From assembly GCF_030386795.1 (NCBI RefSeq), contig NZ_JANUQM010000008.1, positions 186,001 to 250,000 on the forward strand: 64,000 nucleotides of DNA, written 5' to 3'. Under the pieces are notes generated by a model. It was not told the DNA's origin. It saw only the letters and a list, made by a program, of their open reading frames with translations, and did no database searches. Positions 32,219-39,519 of this stretch are shown piece by piece. Made by a program: the position numbers and the translations under genes. The number at the start of each line of letters is the position of its first letter. The first letter of the stretch is position 1. This stretch comes from Streptomyces sp. S.PNR 29. GTDB taxonomy: Bacteria; Actinomycetota; Actinomycetes; Streptomycetales; Streptomycetaceae.

Positions 32219-33195
32219 ACCTCCTCGTCACCGGCGCCGCCGGGTTCATCGGCTCCCGCTACGTCCGCATGCTGCTCGCCTCCGACGCGCCCGACGCGCC
32301 GCGGATCACCGTGCTGGACAAGCTCACCTACGCCGGCACCCTGGACAATCTCGAACTCGGCCATCCCCGGCTGGAGTTCGTGCAGGGCGACATCTGTGAC
32401 GCCGAGCTCGTCGACAAGCTGATGGCCGAGGCCGACCAGGTCGTGCACTTCGCCGCCGAATCCCATGTGGACCGCTCGATCGCCGGCGCCGCCGACTTCG
32501 TCCGCACCAACGTGCTGGGCACCCAGACCCTGCTGGACGCGGCACTGCGCTACGGCGTCGGCCCGTTCGTGCACATCTCCACCGACGAGGTCTACGGCTC
32601 CATCGAGACCGGGTCCTGGCCGGAGACCCACCCGCTGCAGCCCAACTCGCCCTACTCCGCCTCCAAGGCCTCCTCCGACCTGCTCGCCCTCGCCTACCAC
32701 CGCACCCACGGCCTGGACGTCCGGGTCACCAGATGCTCCAACAACTACGGCCCGCACCAGTTCCCGGAGAAGGTCATCCCGCTGTTCGTCACCAACCTCC
32801 TCGACGGGAAGAACGTGCCGCTGTACGGCGAGGGACTCAACGTCCGCGACTGGCTGCACGTCGACGACCACTGCCTGGGCATCGACCTCGTGCGCACCAA
32901 AGGCCGCTCCGGCGAGGTGTACAACATCGGCGGCGGCACCGAACTGACCAACAAGGAGCTCACCGGACTGCTCCTGCAGGCCTGCGGCGCGGACTGGGAC
33001 CGGGTCGAGTACGTCGAGGACCGCAAGGGCCACGACCTGCGCTACTCCGTCGACTGGGGCAAGGCCCGCGACGAGCTGGGCTACCGCCCCCGCCACGACT
33101 TCACGACGGGGCTCGCCGAGACCGTCGCCTGGTACCGGGACAACCGCTCCTGGTGGGAGCCGCTCAAGCGGCGCGTCACCGAGGAGCGCGCATGA
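32215..33195 (+). CDS. rmlB: dTDP-glucose 4,6-dehydratase
   Basis: A 326-aa extended SDR enzyme converting dTDP-glucose to the 4-keto-6-deoxy sugar. It has the Rossmann GAAGFIGSRY, the active-site STDEVYGS, the Tyr-x3-Lys YSASK, and NNYGPHQFPEK in the nucleotide-sugar site. Second gene of the rmlA-rmlB-rmlD-methyltransferase operon; overlaps both neighbours by 4 bp. Confidence 0.95.
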   Translation: MNLLVTGAAGFIGSRYVRMLLASDAPDAPRITVLDKLTYAGTLDNLELGHPRLEFVQGDICDAELVDKLMAEADQVVHFAAESHVDRSIAGAADFVRTNVLGTQTLLDAALRYGVGPFVHISTDEVYGSIETGSWPETHPLQPNSPYSASKASSDLLALAYHRTHGLDVRVTRCSNNYGPHQFPEKVIPLFVTNLLDGKNVPLYGEGLNVRDWLHVDDHCLGIDLVRTKGRSGEVYNIGGGTELTNKELTGLLLQACGADWDRVEYVEDRKGHDLRYSVDWGKARDELGYRPRHDFTTGLAETVAWYRDNRSWWEPLKRRVTEERA

Positions 33196-34067
33196 GGTGG
33201 CTGGTCACCGGTGCGGGCGGCATGCTCGGCCGGGACGTCGTCGACGAACTGACCGGCCGCGGCGCGGACGTGGTCGGCCTGGACCGCACCGCCCTGGACA
33301 TCACCCGATCCGCCTCCGTGGACAGCGCGTTCGCCGGCCACCGGCCCGACATCGTGGTCAACTGCGCCGCCTACACGGCCGTCGATGACGCCGAGACCGA
33401 CGAGGCGCGGGCGATGGCGGTCAACGGTGAGGGGCCGCGCCTGCTCGCCCGGGCCTGTGCCGCTCACGGCGCCCGCCTGATCCACGTCTCCACCGACTAC
33501 GTCTTCCCCGGCGAGGACCGCACCACCCCCTACCCCGAGGACCATCCCCCCGCCCCGCGCACCGCCTACGGCCGCACCAAGCTGGCCGGCGAGCGGGCCG
33601 TACGGGAGGAACTCCCCGAGGCGAGCGCCGTCGTACGCACCGCCTGGCTCTACGGTGCCCACGGCCGGAGCTTCGTCCGGACGATGATCGACCTGGAGGC
33701 CCGCCGCCCCACCGTCGACGTGGTCGACGACCAGCGCGGGCAGCCCACCTGGAGCGCGGACGTCGCCGAGCGCATCGCCGACCTCGGTCCACGGGTCGGC
33801 CGCGACGCGAGCGGCGTCTTCCACGCCACCAGTGCGGGCGAGGCCTCCTGGTACGACCTGGCCCGGGAAGTGTTCCGGCTCCTCGGAGCCGACCCGGACC
33901 GGGTACGCCCCACCGGCAGCGCGGCCTTCCCCCGGCCCGCGCCCCGCCCCGCATACAGCGCCCTCGCGCACGGCCGCTGGCAGGAGATCGGCCTGCCGCT
34001 GCCGCGTGACTGGCGCGCCGCTCTGCACGAAGCACTGCCCCGCATTCGCAAGGAGTCCCGTCCGTGA
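33192..34067 (+). CDS. rmlD: dTDP-4-dehydrorhamnose reductase
   Basis: A 291-aa SDR reductase completing dTDP-L-rhamnose. It has GAGGMLGRDVV at the N-terminus, VNCAAYTAVDDAE, STDYVFPGE and YGRTKLAGE (Tyr-x3-Lys). ATG start overlaps the rmlB stop by four bases; the longer ORF from 32733 is spurious. The substrate epimer needs RmlC, whose gene lies just beyond the methyltransferase on the other strand. Confidence 0.94.
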   Translation: MRWLVTGAGGMLGRDVVDELTGRGADVVGLDRTALDITRSASVDSAFAGHRPDIVVNCAAYTAVDDAETDEARAMAVNGEGPRLLARACAAHGARLIHVSTDYVFPGEDRTTPYPEDHPPAPRTAYGRTKLAGERAVREELPEASAVVRTAWLYGAHGRSFVRTMIDLEARRPTVDVVDDQRGQPTWSADVAERIADLGPRVGRDASGVFHATSAGEASWYDLAREVFRLLGADPDRVRPTGSAAFPRPAPRPAYSALAHGRWQEIGLPLPRDWRAALHEALPRIRKESRP

Positions 34068-34867
34068 AACGCCATGAGTTCCTGCGGGAACTGCACAAGG
34101 TCAGCGCCAACCGCAACTACCTGGAGATCGGCGTCAACGACGGCCGCAGCCTTCGCCTGTCCCGGGTCCCCAGCATCGCCGTCGACCCCGCGTTCAAGGT
34201 GGTCTCGGAGATCAAGTGCGACGTCCATCTGGTGAAGGCCACCAGCGACGACTTCTTCGCCCGTGAGAATCCCCTGGCGCACCTGAAGGGCGGCCGCCAC
34301 CCGCTGCGCAACCTGCGCCGGGGCCGCTCGCCGATCGGCTACTGGCGGCGCACCACGCTCGACCTGTCGTTCATCGACGGCATGCACCTGTTCGAGTACG
34401 CCCTGCGTGACTTCATCAACATCGAGAAGTACTCCGACTGGGCCAGCGTGATCGTCTTCGACGACATGCTGCCGCGCAGCGTGGACGAGGCGGCCCGCGA
34501 CCGGCACACCAACGCCTGGACCGGCGACGTCTACAAGATCGTCGAGGTTCTCAACCGGTACCGCCCCGACCTGGTCACCGTCCTGGTCGACACCCAGCCG
34601 ACCGGACAGCTCGTGGTGTTCGGCGCCGACCCCGGCAACACGGTGCTGAAGGACAAGTACGACGAGATCATCGCCGAGTACGTCGTGCCCGACCCGCAGA
34701 AGGTGCCCGAGGCGATTCTGGAGCGGGCCGGCGCGGTGCAGCCGGAGGCACTCGTGCAGGCCGGCTTCTGGAGTCGGCTCGTCCGGGCCCGCAACCTCGG
34801 TCTGGGGCGTTCCCAGGGCTGGGAGCCGCTGCGCCGCGCCGTGGAGCAGGTCGGCGTCAGCCGCTGA
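34064..34867 (+). CDS. SAM-dependent methyltransferase of the glycan island (Methyltransf_24-like)
   Basis: A 267-aa protein with a variant Rossmann site (YLEIGVNDGRSL near residue 18) and the acidic motif DLSFIDGMHLFEYALRDF followed by VIVFDDM, as in class I methyltransferases of the Methyltransf_24 kind. The GTG start overlaps the rmlD stop. The context suggests it methylates a sugar (for example rhamnose) or a glycan end, but this is inferred. It ends 11 bp before the hairpin shared with the convergent rmlC. Confidence 0.8.
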   Translation: MKRHEFLRELHKVSANRNYLEIGVNDGRSLRLSRVPSIAVDPAFKVVSEIKCDVHLVKATSDDFFARENPLAHLKGGRHPLRNLRRGRSPIGYWRRTTLDLSFIDGMHLFEYALRDFINIEKYSDWASVIVFDDMLPRSVDEAARDRHTNAWTGDVYKIVEVLNRYRPDLVTVLVDTQPTGQLVVFGADPGNTVLKDKYDEIIAEYVVPDPQKVPEAILERAGAVQPEALVQAGFWSRLVRARNLGLGRSQGWEPLRRAVEQVGVSR

Positions 34868-34877
34868 ATGTCCTCAT

Positions 34878-34912
34878 CCGGCCGCGCACCGCCCGCAGCG
34901 GTGCGCGGCCGG
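34878..34912. terminator. Bidirectional terminator between convergent rml units
   Basis: A perfect 15-bp inverted repeat (34878-34892 and 34898-34912) with a 5-nt loop in the 50-bp gap between the methyltransferase stop and the rmlC stop. It is positioned to end transcription from both sides. Confidence 0.88.
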
Positions 34913-34917
34913 TGTCG

Positions 34918-35526
34918 TCAGGTGCCGAGCGGCCGGCCGCGCAGCTGCTCGTAGTACGCGGAGCAGACCTCGTACGAGGGCAGCAGCCCCGCCCGCTCCG
35001 CCTCGGCGAGCGACGGCGCCTCGGCGTCCTTGGGGGACAGCACGGGGGACAGGCCGTCGGGCCAGTCGATGCCCAGCCGCGGGTCCAGCGGGTGCACCCC
35101 GTGCTCGCGCTCGGGCGCGTAGCCCGTCGAGCACAGGTACACGACGGTGGCGTCGTCGGTGAGCGCCATGAAGGCGTGCCCGAGCCCCTCCGCGAGGAAC
35201 ACGGCGTGCCGGGTGTCCTCGTCGAGGCGCACCGCCTCCCACCGCCCGAAGGTGGGCGAGCCGACCCGGATGTCGACCACGACGTCGAGGACCGCTCCGC
35301 GCACGCAGGTGACGTACTTGGCCTGGCCGGGCGGCACGTCGGAGAAGTGCACCCCGCGCAGCACACCCCGGCGGGAGACCGAGCAGTTGGCCTGCGCGAG
35401 GGACAGGTCGTACCCGGTCGCCTCCCGGAACTCCTGGCCGCGGTACCACTCGTGGAAGCTGCCCCGGTCGTCCGGGAACACCTTGGGCTCCAGGACCCAG
35501 GCACCTGCTATGTCCAGTGGCCGCAC
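34918..35526 (-). CDS. rmlC: dTDP-4-dehydrorhamnose 3,5-epimerase
   Basis: A 202-aa cupin-fold epimerase. Family features include FPDDRGSFHEWYR, the catalytic His in LRGVHFSDVPPGQAKYV, and FLAEGLGHAFMALTDDATVVYLCS with the Tyr. It acts between RmlB and RmlD. It is separated from rmlABD onto the opposite strand and sits 4 bp behind the glycosyltransferase gene, so is probably co-transcribed with it. Confidence 0.95.
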   Translation of the reverse strand: MRPLDIAGAWVLEPKVFPDDRGSFHEWYRGQEFREATGYDLSLAQANCSVSRRGVLRGVHFSDVPPGQAKYVTCVRGAVLDVVVDIRVGSPTFGRWEAVRLDEDTRHAVFLAEGLGHAFMALTDDATVVYLCSTGYAPEREHGVHPLDPRLGIDWPDGLSPVLSPKDAEAPSLAEAERAGLLPSYEVCSAYYEQLRGRPLGT

Positions 35527-35530
35527 GCTG

Positions 35531-37453
35531 TCACACCCTCCGAGCCTTGATCAGGGAAGCCGCCTTGCCGAGTTCGCGCCGCACTCTGCGGGCCAGTCGC
35601 AGCAGGACGCCGGGGCGCGGTTTCCGGATCACCTGCACATCGCCGTTCCCGGCGCGCAGGGCGAGCGGCAGGAGGTGGAAGCGCGGCTCGGCGGCGTCCG
35701 GGGCCAGGCACACCGCGGCCCGCCAGGTCGCGCCCGCCAGCGTGGCGAGGGGCAGACCGGCCTCCAGCCGGGCCTGCGCGCCGTCCGCGGTGGGCGACAG
35801 CGTGCCGGCCACGTCGACGGATCCGCCGGACGAGGCGAGCCGTAGCACCACCTTGGTGTCGCCGGGGACGTACAGCGGCAGCACGGCATGGAACCGGTCG
35901 CCGGACACGGAGGCCGCCGCGTGGCCGAGGCCCAGCCGCTTGCCCGAGGCGCCCAGGTCCAGGGAGAGGTTGCCGTGCGGCTCGGTCCAGTACGGCAGGA
36001 CCGCTCGGTCGGCGACGACCCCGGCGTGTGTGGCGGCACGGCCCGCGTGCGGCACCGGGCCGAGCCGGCACTCCTTGGTCCAGCCGCCCAGCTTGACCCG
36101 GACGACGGCGTCCCAGACACCGCCTCCCGGCAGGGTGGCCGGGTCGACGGTGACCGTCGTCCGCAGCACCAGCCGGACCCGTCCGCCGACGCCGACGGGC
36201 ACCCTCTCGCGGGTGAACCGCACCGGCTGGAAGTGCTGTGCGGAGCTGGAGCGCTCGCGCAGCAGCAGGTCCGAGGTGGCCTTGCCGAAGCGGACGGCGG
36301 TCTGCGCACCCACCCAGGTGATCGCCTCGGAGATCTCCTTCGGCGGATCACCGAGGGGAGCGTTCGCGGGCTCGGCGGGGAAGGCCATCGGATCACCGGC
36401 GGAGGCGTACTCGGCGGAGAAGTCGATGCGCAGCACGCCGTCCTGCCACACGATGTCGCCGGACGTCACCTTGAGCGCGATGGAGTCCTCCCACTCCGCG
36501 AAGGCGACGGCCTCGTCGTAGCGGTTGGCGGCGATCAGCGCGGCGACGACCTGCTGCGTGGGCTGCAGCCCGGCCGCGACGCCGGGGCCGAAACGCTCCA
36601 CGACGACCCCGTGGATCTCCTGGAACAGCTCCCGGCGGTAGTCGTCGGGCAGGACGAGGAAGCGCCGGCCGCGCACCCGCTCCACCATCTCCACGCGCAG
36701 CCAGCGACGGAAGAGCCGGTCACGTGCGGGGCCCGGCTCGGTGTACCGCTCGACGACGTCGAGGGCCTCCCGGAGGTTCTTGAAGTACCCGACCGGATCG
36801 AAGCGCTGGAAGCCCGCGTTGGAGGCGTCGTCGCGTCTGACGTGGTAGTAGCACACGTAGTCGCTGAGCACGGAGACGTTGTCCGCGCGCAGGTACGCCT
36901 CGGCGACGAAGACGTGGTCCTCCAGGCGCCGCCTGCCCTCGGGGAAACGCAGACCGGTGCGCTCCAGGAACGCGCGTCGCACCATCTTGTGCGGGGTGAG
37001 GCTGTCGATCAGCGGGGCGTTCTCAACGGTGGCACGGGGGTGGTTGCGGCGGAACAGCTCCACCGGCACGGGCCGCCCCTGGCCGGCCATCTTGCCGACG
37101 ACGACGTCCGCGCCGTTCGCCACGCCGTAGTCGTACATCCGCTCCAGGGCCTCGTCGCCCAGGTAGTCGTCGTTGTCGACGAACATCACGAACTCGCCCC
37201 GGGCGGCGTCGATGCCGACGTTGCGGGGCTTGCCCGACCAGCCGGAGTTCTCCTGGTGGATGACCCGCATCCGGGGGTCCTCGGCGGCGAGCGCGTCGAG
37301 CCGGGCCGGTGTGGCGTCGGTGGAGCCGTCGTCGACGAAGATCACCTCGTACTCTTCCGGAGGCAGCGACTGCCGCTGCAGTGAGGTGATGCAGTCCTCG
37401 ATGTACGTCCCGGGGTTGTACACAGGGACGATGACGCTGACCTTGACCGGCAT
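35531..37453 (-). CDS. Family 2 glycosyltransferase, TarP/TarS-like
   Basis: A 640-aa glycosyltransferase. The GT-A catalytic domain (about residues 1-215) has SVIVPVYNPGTYIEDC, FVDDGSTD, and the metal motif FVDNDDYLG. The following 110 residues (REALDVVERYTEPGPARDRLF onwards) look like the linker of wall-teichoic-acid transferases TarP/TarS; the remaining 300 are beta-rich, Thr/Val-rich, likely carbohydrate- or oligomer-binding. No signal peptide. With the rml genes the probable product is a rhamnose- or amino-sugar-decorated cell-wall glycopolymer. The ATG at 37453 is used; the ORF extends to 39112 only as a shadow. Confidence 0.85.
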   Translation of the reverse strand: MPVKVSVIVPVYNPGTYIEDCITSLQRQSLPPEEYEVIFVDDGSTDATPARLDALAAEDPRMRVIHQENSGWSGKPRNVGIDAARGEFVMFVDNDDYLGDEALERMYDYGVANGADVVVGKMAGQGRPVPVELFRRNHPRATVENAPLIDSLTPHKMVRRAFLERTGLRFPEGRRRLEDHVFVAEAYLRADNVSVLSDYVCYYHVRRDDASNAGFQRFDPVGYFKNLREALDVVERYTEPGPARDRLFRRWLRVEMVERVRGRRFLVLPDDYRRELFQEIHGVVVERFGPGVAAGLQPTQQVVAALIAANRYDEAVAFAEWEDSIALKVTSGDIVWQDGVLRIDFSAEYASAGDPMAFPAEPANAPLGDPPKEISEAITWVGAQTAVRFGKATSDLLLRERSSSAQHFQPVRFTRERVPVGVGGRVRLVLRTTVTVDPATLPGGGVWDAVVRVKLGGWTKECRLGPVPHAGRAATHAGVVADRAVLPYWTEPHGNLSLDLGASGKRLGLGHAAASVSGDRFHAVLPLYVPGDTKVVLRLASSGGSVDVAGTLSPTADGAQARLEAGLPLATLAGATWRAAVCLAPDAAEPRFHLLPLALRAGNGDVQVIRKPRPGVLLRLARRVRRELGKAASLIKARRV

Positions 37454-37949
37454 CGGGCTACGGGCCCCCTCGGTTTCTTGCCGTTCACGTGCTGGTTGGT
37501 GCAGGTGGGCCGATGCTAACCCGATCGGAGGCCTAATCCATCTCTCAACCACCGACGAGACCGTCTTGTGAGCTCGCGTCAGCCGTGCGTCCTGCCGGCA
37601 GCTCCAGGATCTCATCCGTGGGGGCCGGCTGCGCCGAGGCGGGAGGCAGCCCCGCTGGACGCGGCCCGGCGGACACGGTCCCCGCGCCCCGGCCGCACCC
37701 GGCCCAGGAGCTGGGACGTCCTCGTCGGTGAACTCGCAGGTCTCCCGGGCGACCTCTGGTCCCTCGCACGGGTGATGCCGGTCAACTCGTCCGTGCCGGT
37801 GACGACTTCGAGGGCGGAGCACGGAGATGACCCGCATGGGAAAACCTTTCCGGGAATTTGAGGAGCGGCGCTGCCCGGCGACCGGGTCCGCCAGGTCCGT
37901 TCCCGGGAGGCGCGGAGCGGACAGTGCGCGACAGCCGTAGGCTGATCCT
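37454..37949. other. Gene-poor region with possible decayed coding sequence
   Basis: About 500 bp without an intact gene. Near the glycosyltransferase start (37500-37560) the DNA is AT-richer and probably contains that operon's promoter. On the minus strand 37545-37840 has coding-like composition but only in pieces: a frame containing VTGTDELTGITRAR, another with GPEVARETCEFTDED, a third ending in TDEILELPAG. No family was recognised; it may be a frameshifted remnant or chance. Confidence 0.4.
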
Positions 37950-38456
37950 GTGCGCCTGCTGTTCATGTCCGACACGCACCTGCCCAAGCGCGCCAGGGAA
38001 CTGCCCGAGCCGTTGCTGGCCGAACTCCCGCACGCGGACGTCGTGTTCCACGCCGGGGACTGGGTCGACACGGCCACGCTCGACCTGCTGGAGAGCCTCT
38101 GCCACCGGCTCGTCGGCGTGTACGGCAACAACGACGGACCCGGCCTGCGCGCCCGTCTGCCCGAGGTGGCGTACGCCGAGGTCGGCGGCGTGCGCTTCGG
38201 CGTCGTCCACGAGACCGGACCCGCCCAGGGACGTGAGGCCCGCTGCGCGGCCCGCTTCCCCGACCTGGACGTGCTGGTCTTCGGCCACAGCCACATCCCC
38301 TGGGACACCACCGCCGCCACCGGCCTGCGCCTCATCAACCCGGGCTCACCCACCGACCGCCGTCGCCAGCCCCACTGCACGTACATGACCGCCACGGCCG
38401 CGGACGGCCGCCTCACGGACGTGGAGCTGCACCGCTTGCCGCCACGACAACGGTGA
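37950..38456 (+). CDS. YfcE/MJ0936-type metallophosphoesterase
   Basis: A 168-aa calcineurin-like phosphoesterase. The dimetal motifs are present: MSDTHLP, HAGDWVD, GNNDGP, and FGHSHIPWD near residue 112; NPGSPTDRR closes the family core. Probably a small-substrate phosphodiesterase (MJ0936/YfcE type). GTG start at 37950. Natural substrate unknown. Confidence 0.93.
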   Translation: MRLLFMSDTHLPKRARELPEPLLAELPHADVVFHAGDWVDTATLDLLESLCHRLVGVYGNNDGPGLRARLPEVAYAEVGGVRFGVVHETGPAQGREARCAARFPDLDVLVFGHSHIPWDTTAATGLRLINPGSPTDRRRQPHCTYMTATAADGRLTDVELHRLPPRQR

Positions 38457-38598
38457 CCGTCCGGGGCGTTGTCGGTGCCGGGTGGTACCACGGAGGCATG
38501 GCTGAGACCCGTGTGACGCGCCTGAGGCGCGCAGTCCGTCCCTCGGCGTAGCCGCGCGTCGTGCCGCTGGTGATGTGCGCCGGGCCGGGGCCATGCCG

Positions 38599-39360
38599 TC
38601 ATGCGTGGGAGAGCGCGAAGGAGAGCAGGAAGCCACTGACGGTGATCAGCCCCATGGCCAGGTGGGTGTCCTCGAACGCTTCGGGGATCATGGTGTCCGC
38701 GATCATGGCGAGGATCGCCCCGGCGGCCACCGCCGTCACACCGGCGATGACGGTGGGGGAGAAGGTGCCGACCACGGTGTAGCCGAGGACGGCCGACAGG
38801 GTGCTCGCGGCGGCGATCGCCCCCCAGACGCCGAAGACGTACGCCCGGCTCCGGCCGGCCTTCTTCATGCCCGCCGAGCTGGACAGTCCCTCGGGCACGT
38901 TGCTGATGAACACCGCTGCCACGGTGACCAGGCTGACCGCACCGCCGTCCAGCAGGCTCACCCCGATGACCGCGGACTCCGGCACGCCGTCGAGCAGCGC
39001 ACCGAGCGCGAGTGCCGTCCCGGACCCGCCCTGCTGGTCCTCCGACGGCTGTGCCTGAGCCTGCTCGTGGCCTGAGCGCTTTCGATGCCGGGCGCCCCGG
39101 CGGGCCAGCCACATATTGCCCCCGGTGTAGGCGAGGGCCCCGACGAGCGTGCCGACGGCCGCGGGCGCGAGCCCCGCCTGTTCGTACGCCTCACCGACCA
39201 ACTCGAAGGAAACCGCTGAGATCAGCACCCCGGCCCCGAAGGCCATCACGGTCGCGATCACCTTCTGAGCCACTCGCAGCCCGTACCCCAGCGCCGCACC
39301 CAGCAGCAGCGCCGAGCCCGCCAGCAATCCCCACAGTCCAGCCTGTACGACTTCAGCCAT
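38599..39360 (-). CDS. ZIP-family divalent metal transporter
   Basis: A 253-aa membrane protein with about eight helices. The helix-4/5 metal motifs are DGVPESAVIG and SNVPEGLSS, as in the GufA-type ZIP branch. A cytoplasmic loop (about residues 85-120) is polar and rich in His/Arg/Gln (RHRKRSGHEQAQAQ), suitable for metal binding. Likely imports Zn2+ or another divalent metal. Confidence 0.9.
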   Translation of the reverse strand: MAEVVQAGLWGLLAGSALLLGAALGYGLRVAQKVIATVMAFGAGVLISAVSFELVGEAYEQAGLAPAAVGTLVGALAYTGGNMWLARRGARHRKRSGHEQAQAQPSEDQQGGSGTALALGALLDGVPESAVIGVSLLDGGAVSLVTVAAVFISNVPEGLSSSAGMKKAGRSRAYVFGVWGAIAAASTLSAVLGYTVVGTFSPTVIAGVTAVAAGAILAMIADTMIPEAFEDTHLAMGLITVSGFLLSFALSHA

Positions 39361-39519
39361 GCCCGCCCGTCTACCCGGGGCCGATCTGGATCAACAGCGA
39401 CTGCGCCGGCCGGCCCCTTCTCCCAAGCTCAGCGCTCTGTTGAAATTTCTGCCTGTTTTAGAATGAATGCCGCATGTGTCGATTTACGGTCCGGTGCTGC
39501 TGAGGGCAGATGGGGCGCG

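Noticed and set aside
38498..38551. 17-codon ORF with GGAGG before the ATG between the phosphoesterase and ZIP genes
   Set aside because: Too short, Arg-rich, no known leader pattern and only 4 nt from the site to the start; probably chance.
35531..39112. Very long minus-strand frame beyond the glycosyltransferase start
   Set aside because: Beyond 37453 it runs antisense to the phosphoesterase and through non-coding DNA; GT2 proteins begin at the chosen ATG.
39440..39464. TTGAAA and TAGAAT as a sigma-70-type promoter before the third phosphatase gene
   Set aside because: The spacer is only about 13 bp, too short for a standard promoter, although the AT-rich part still helped choose the start.
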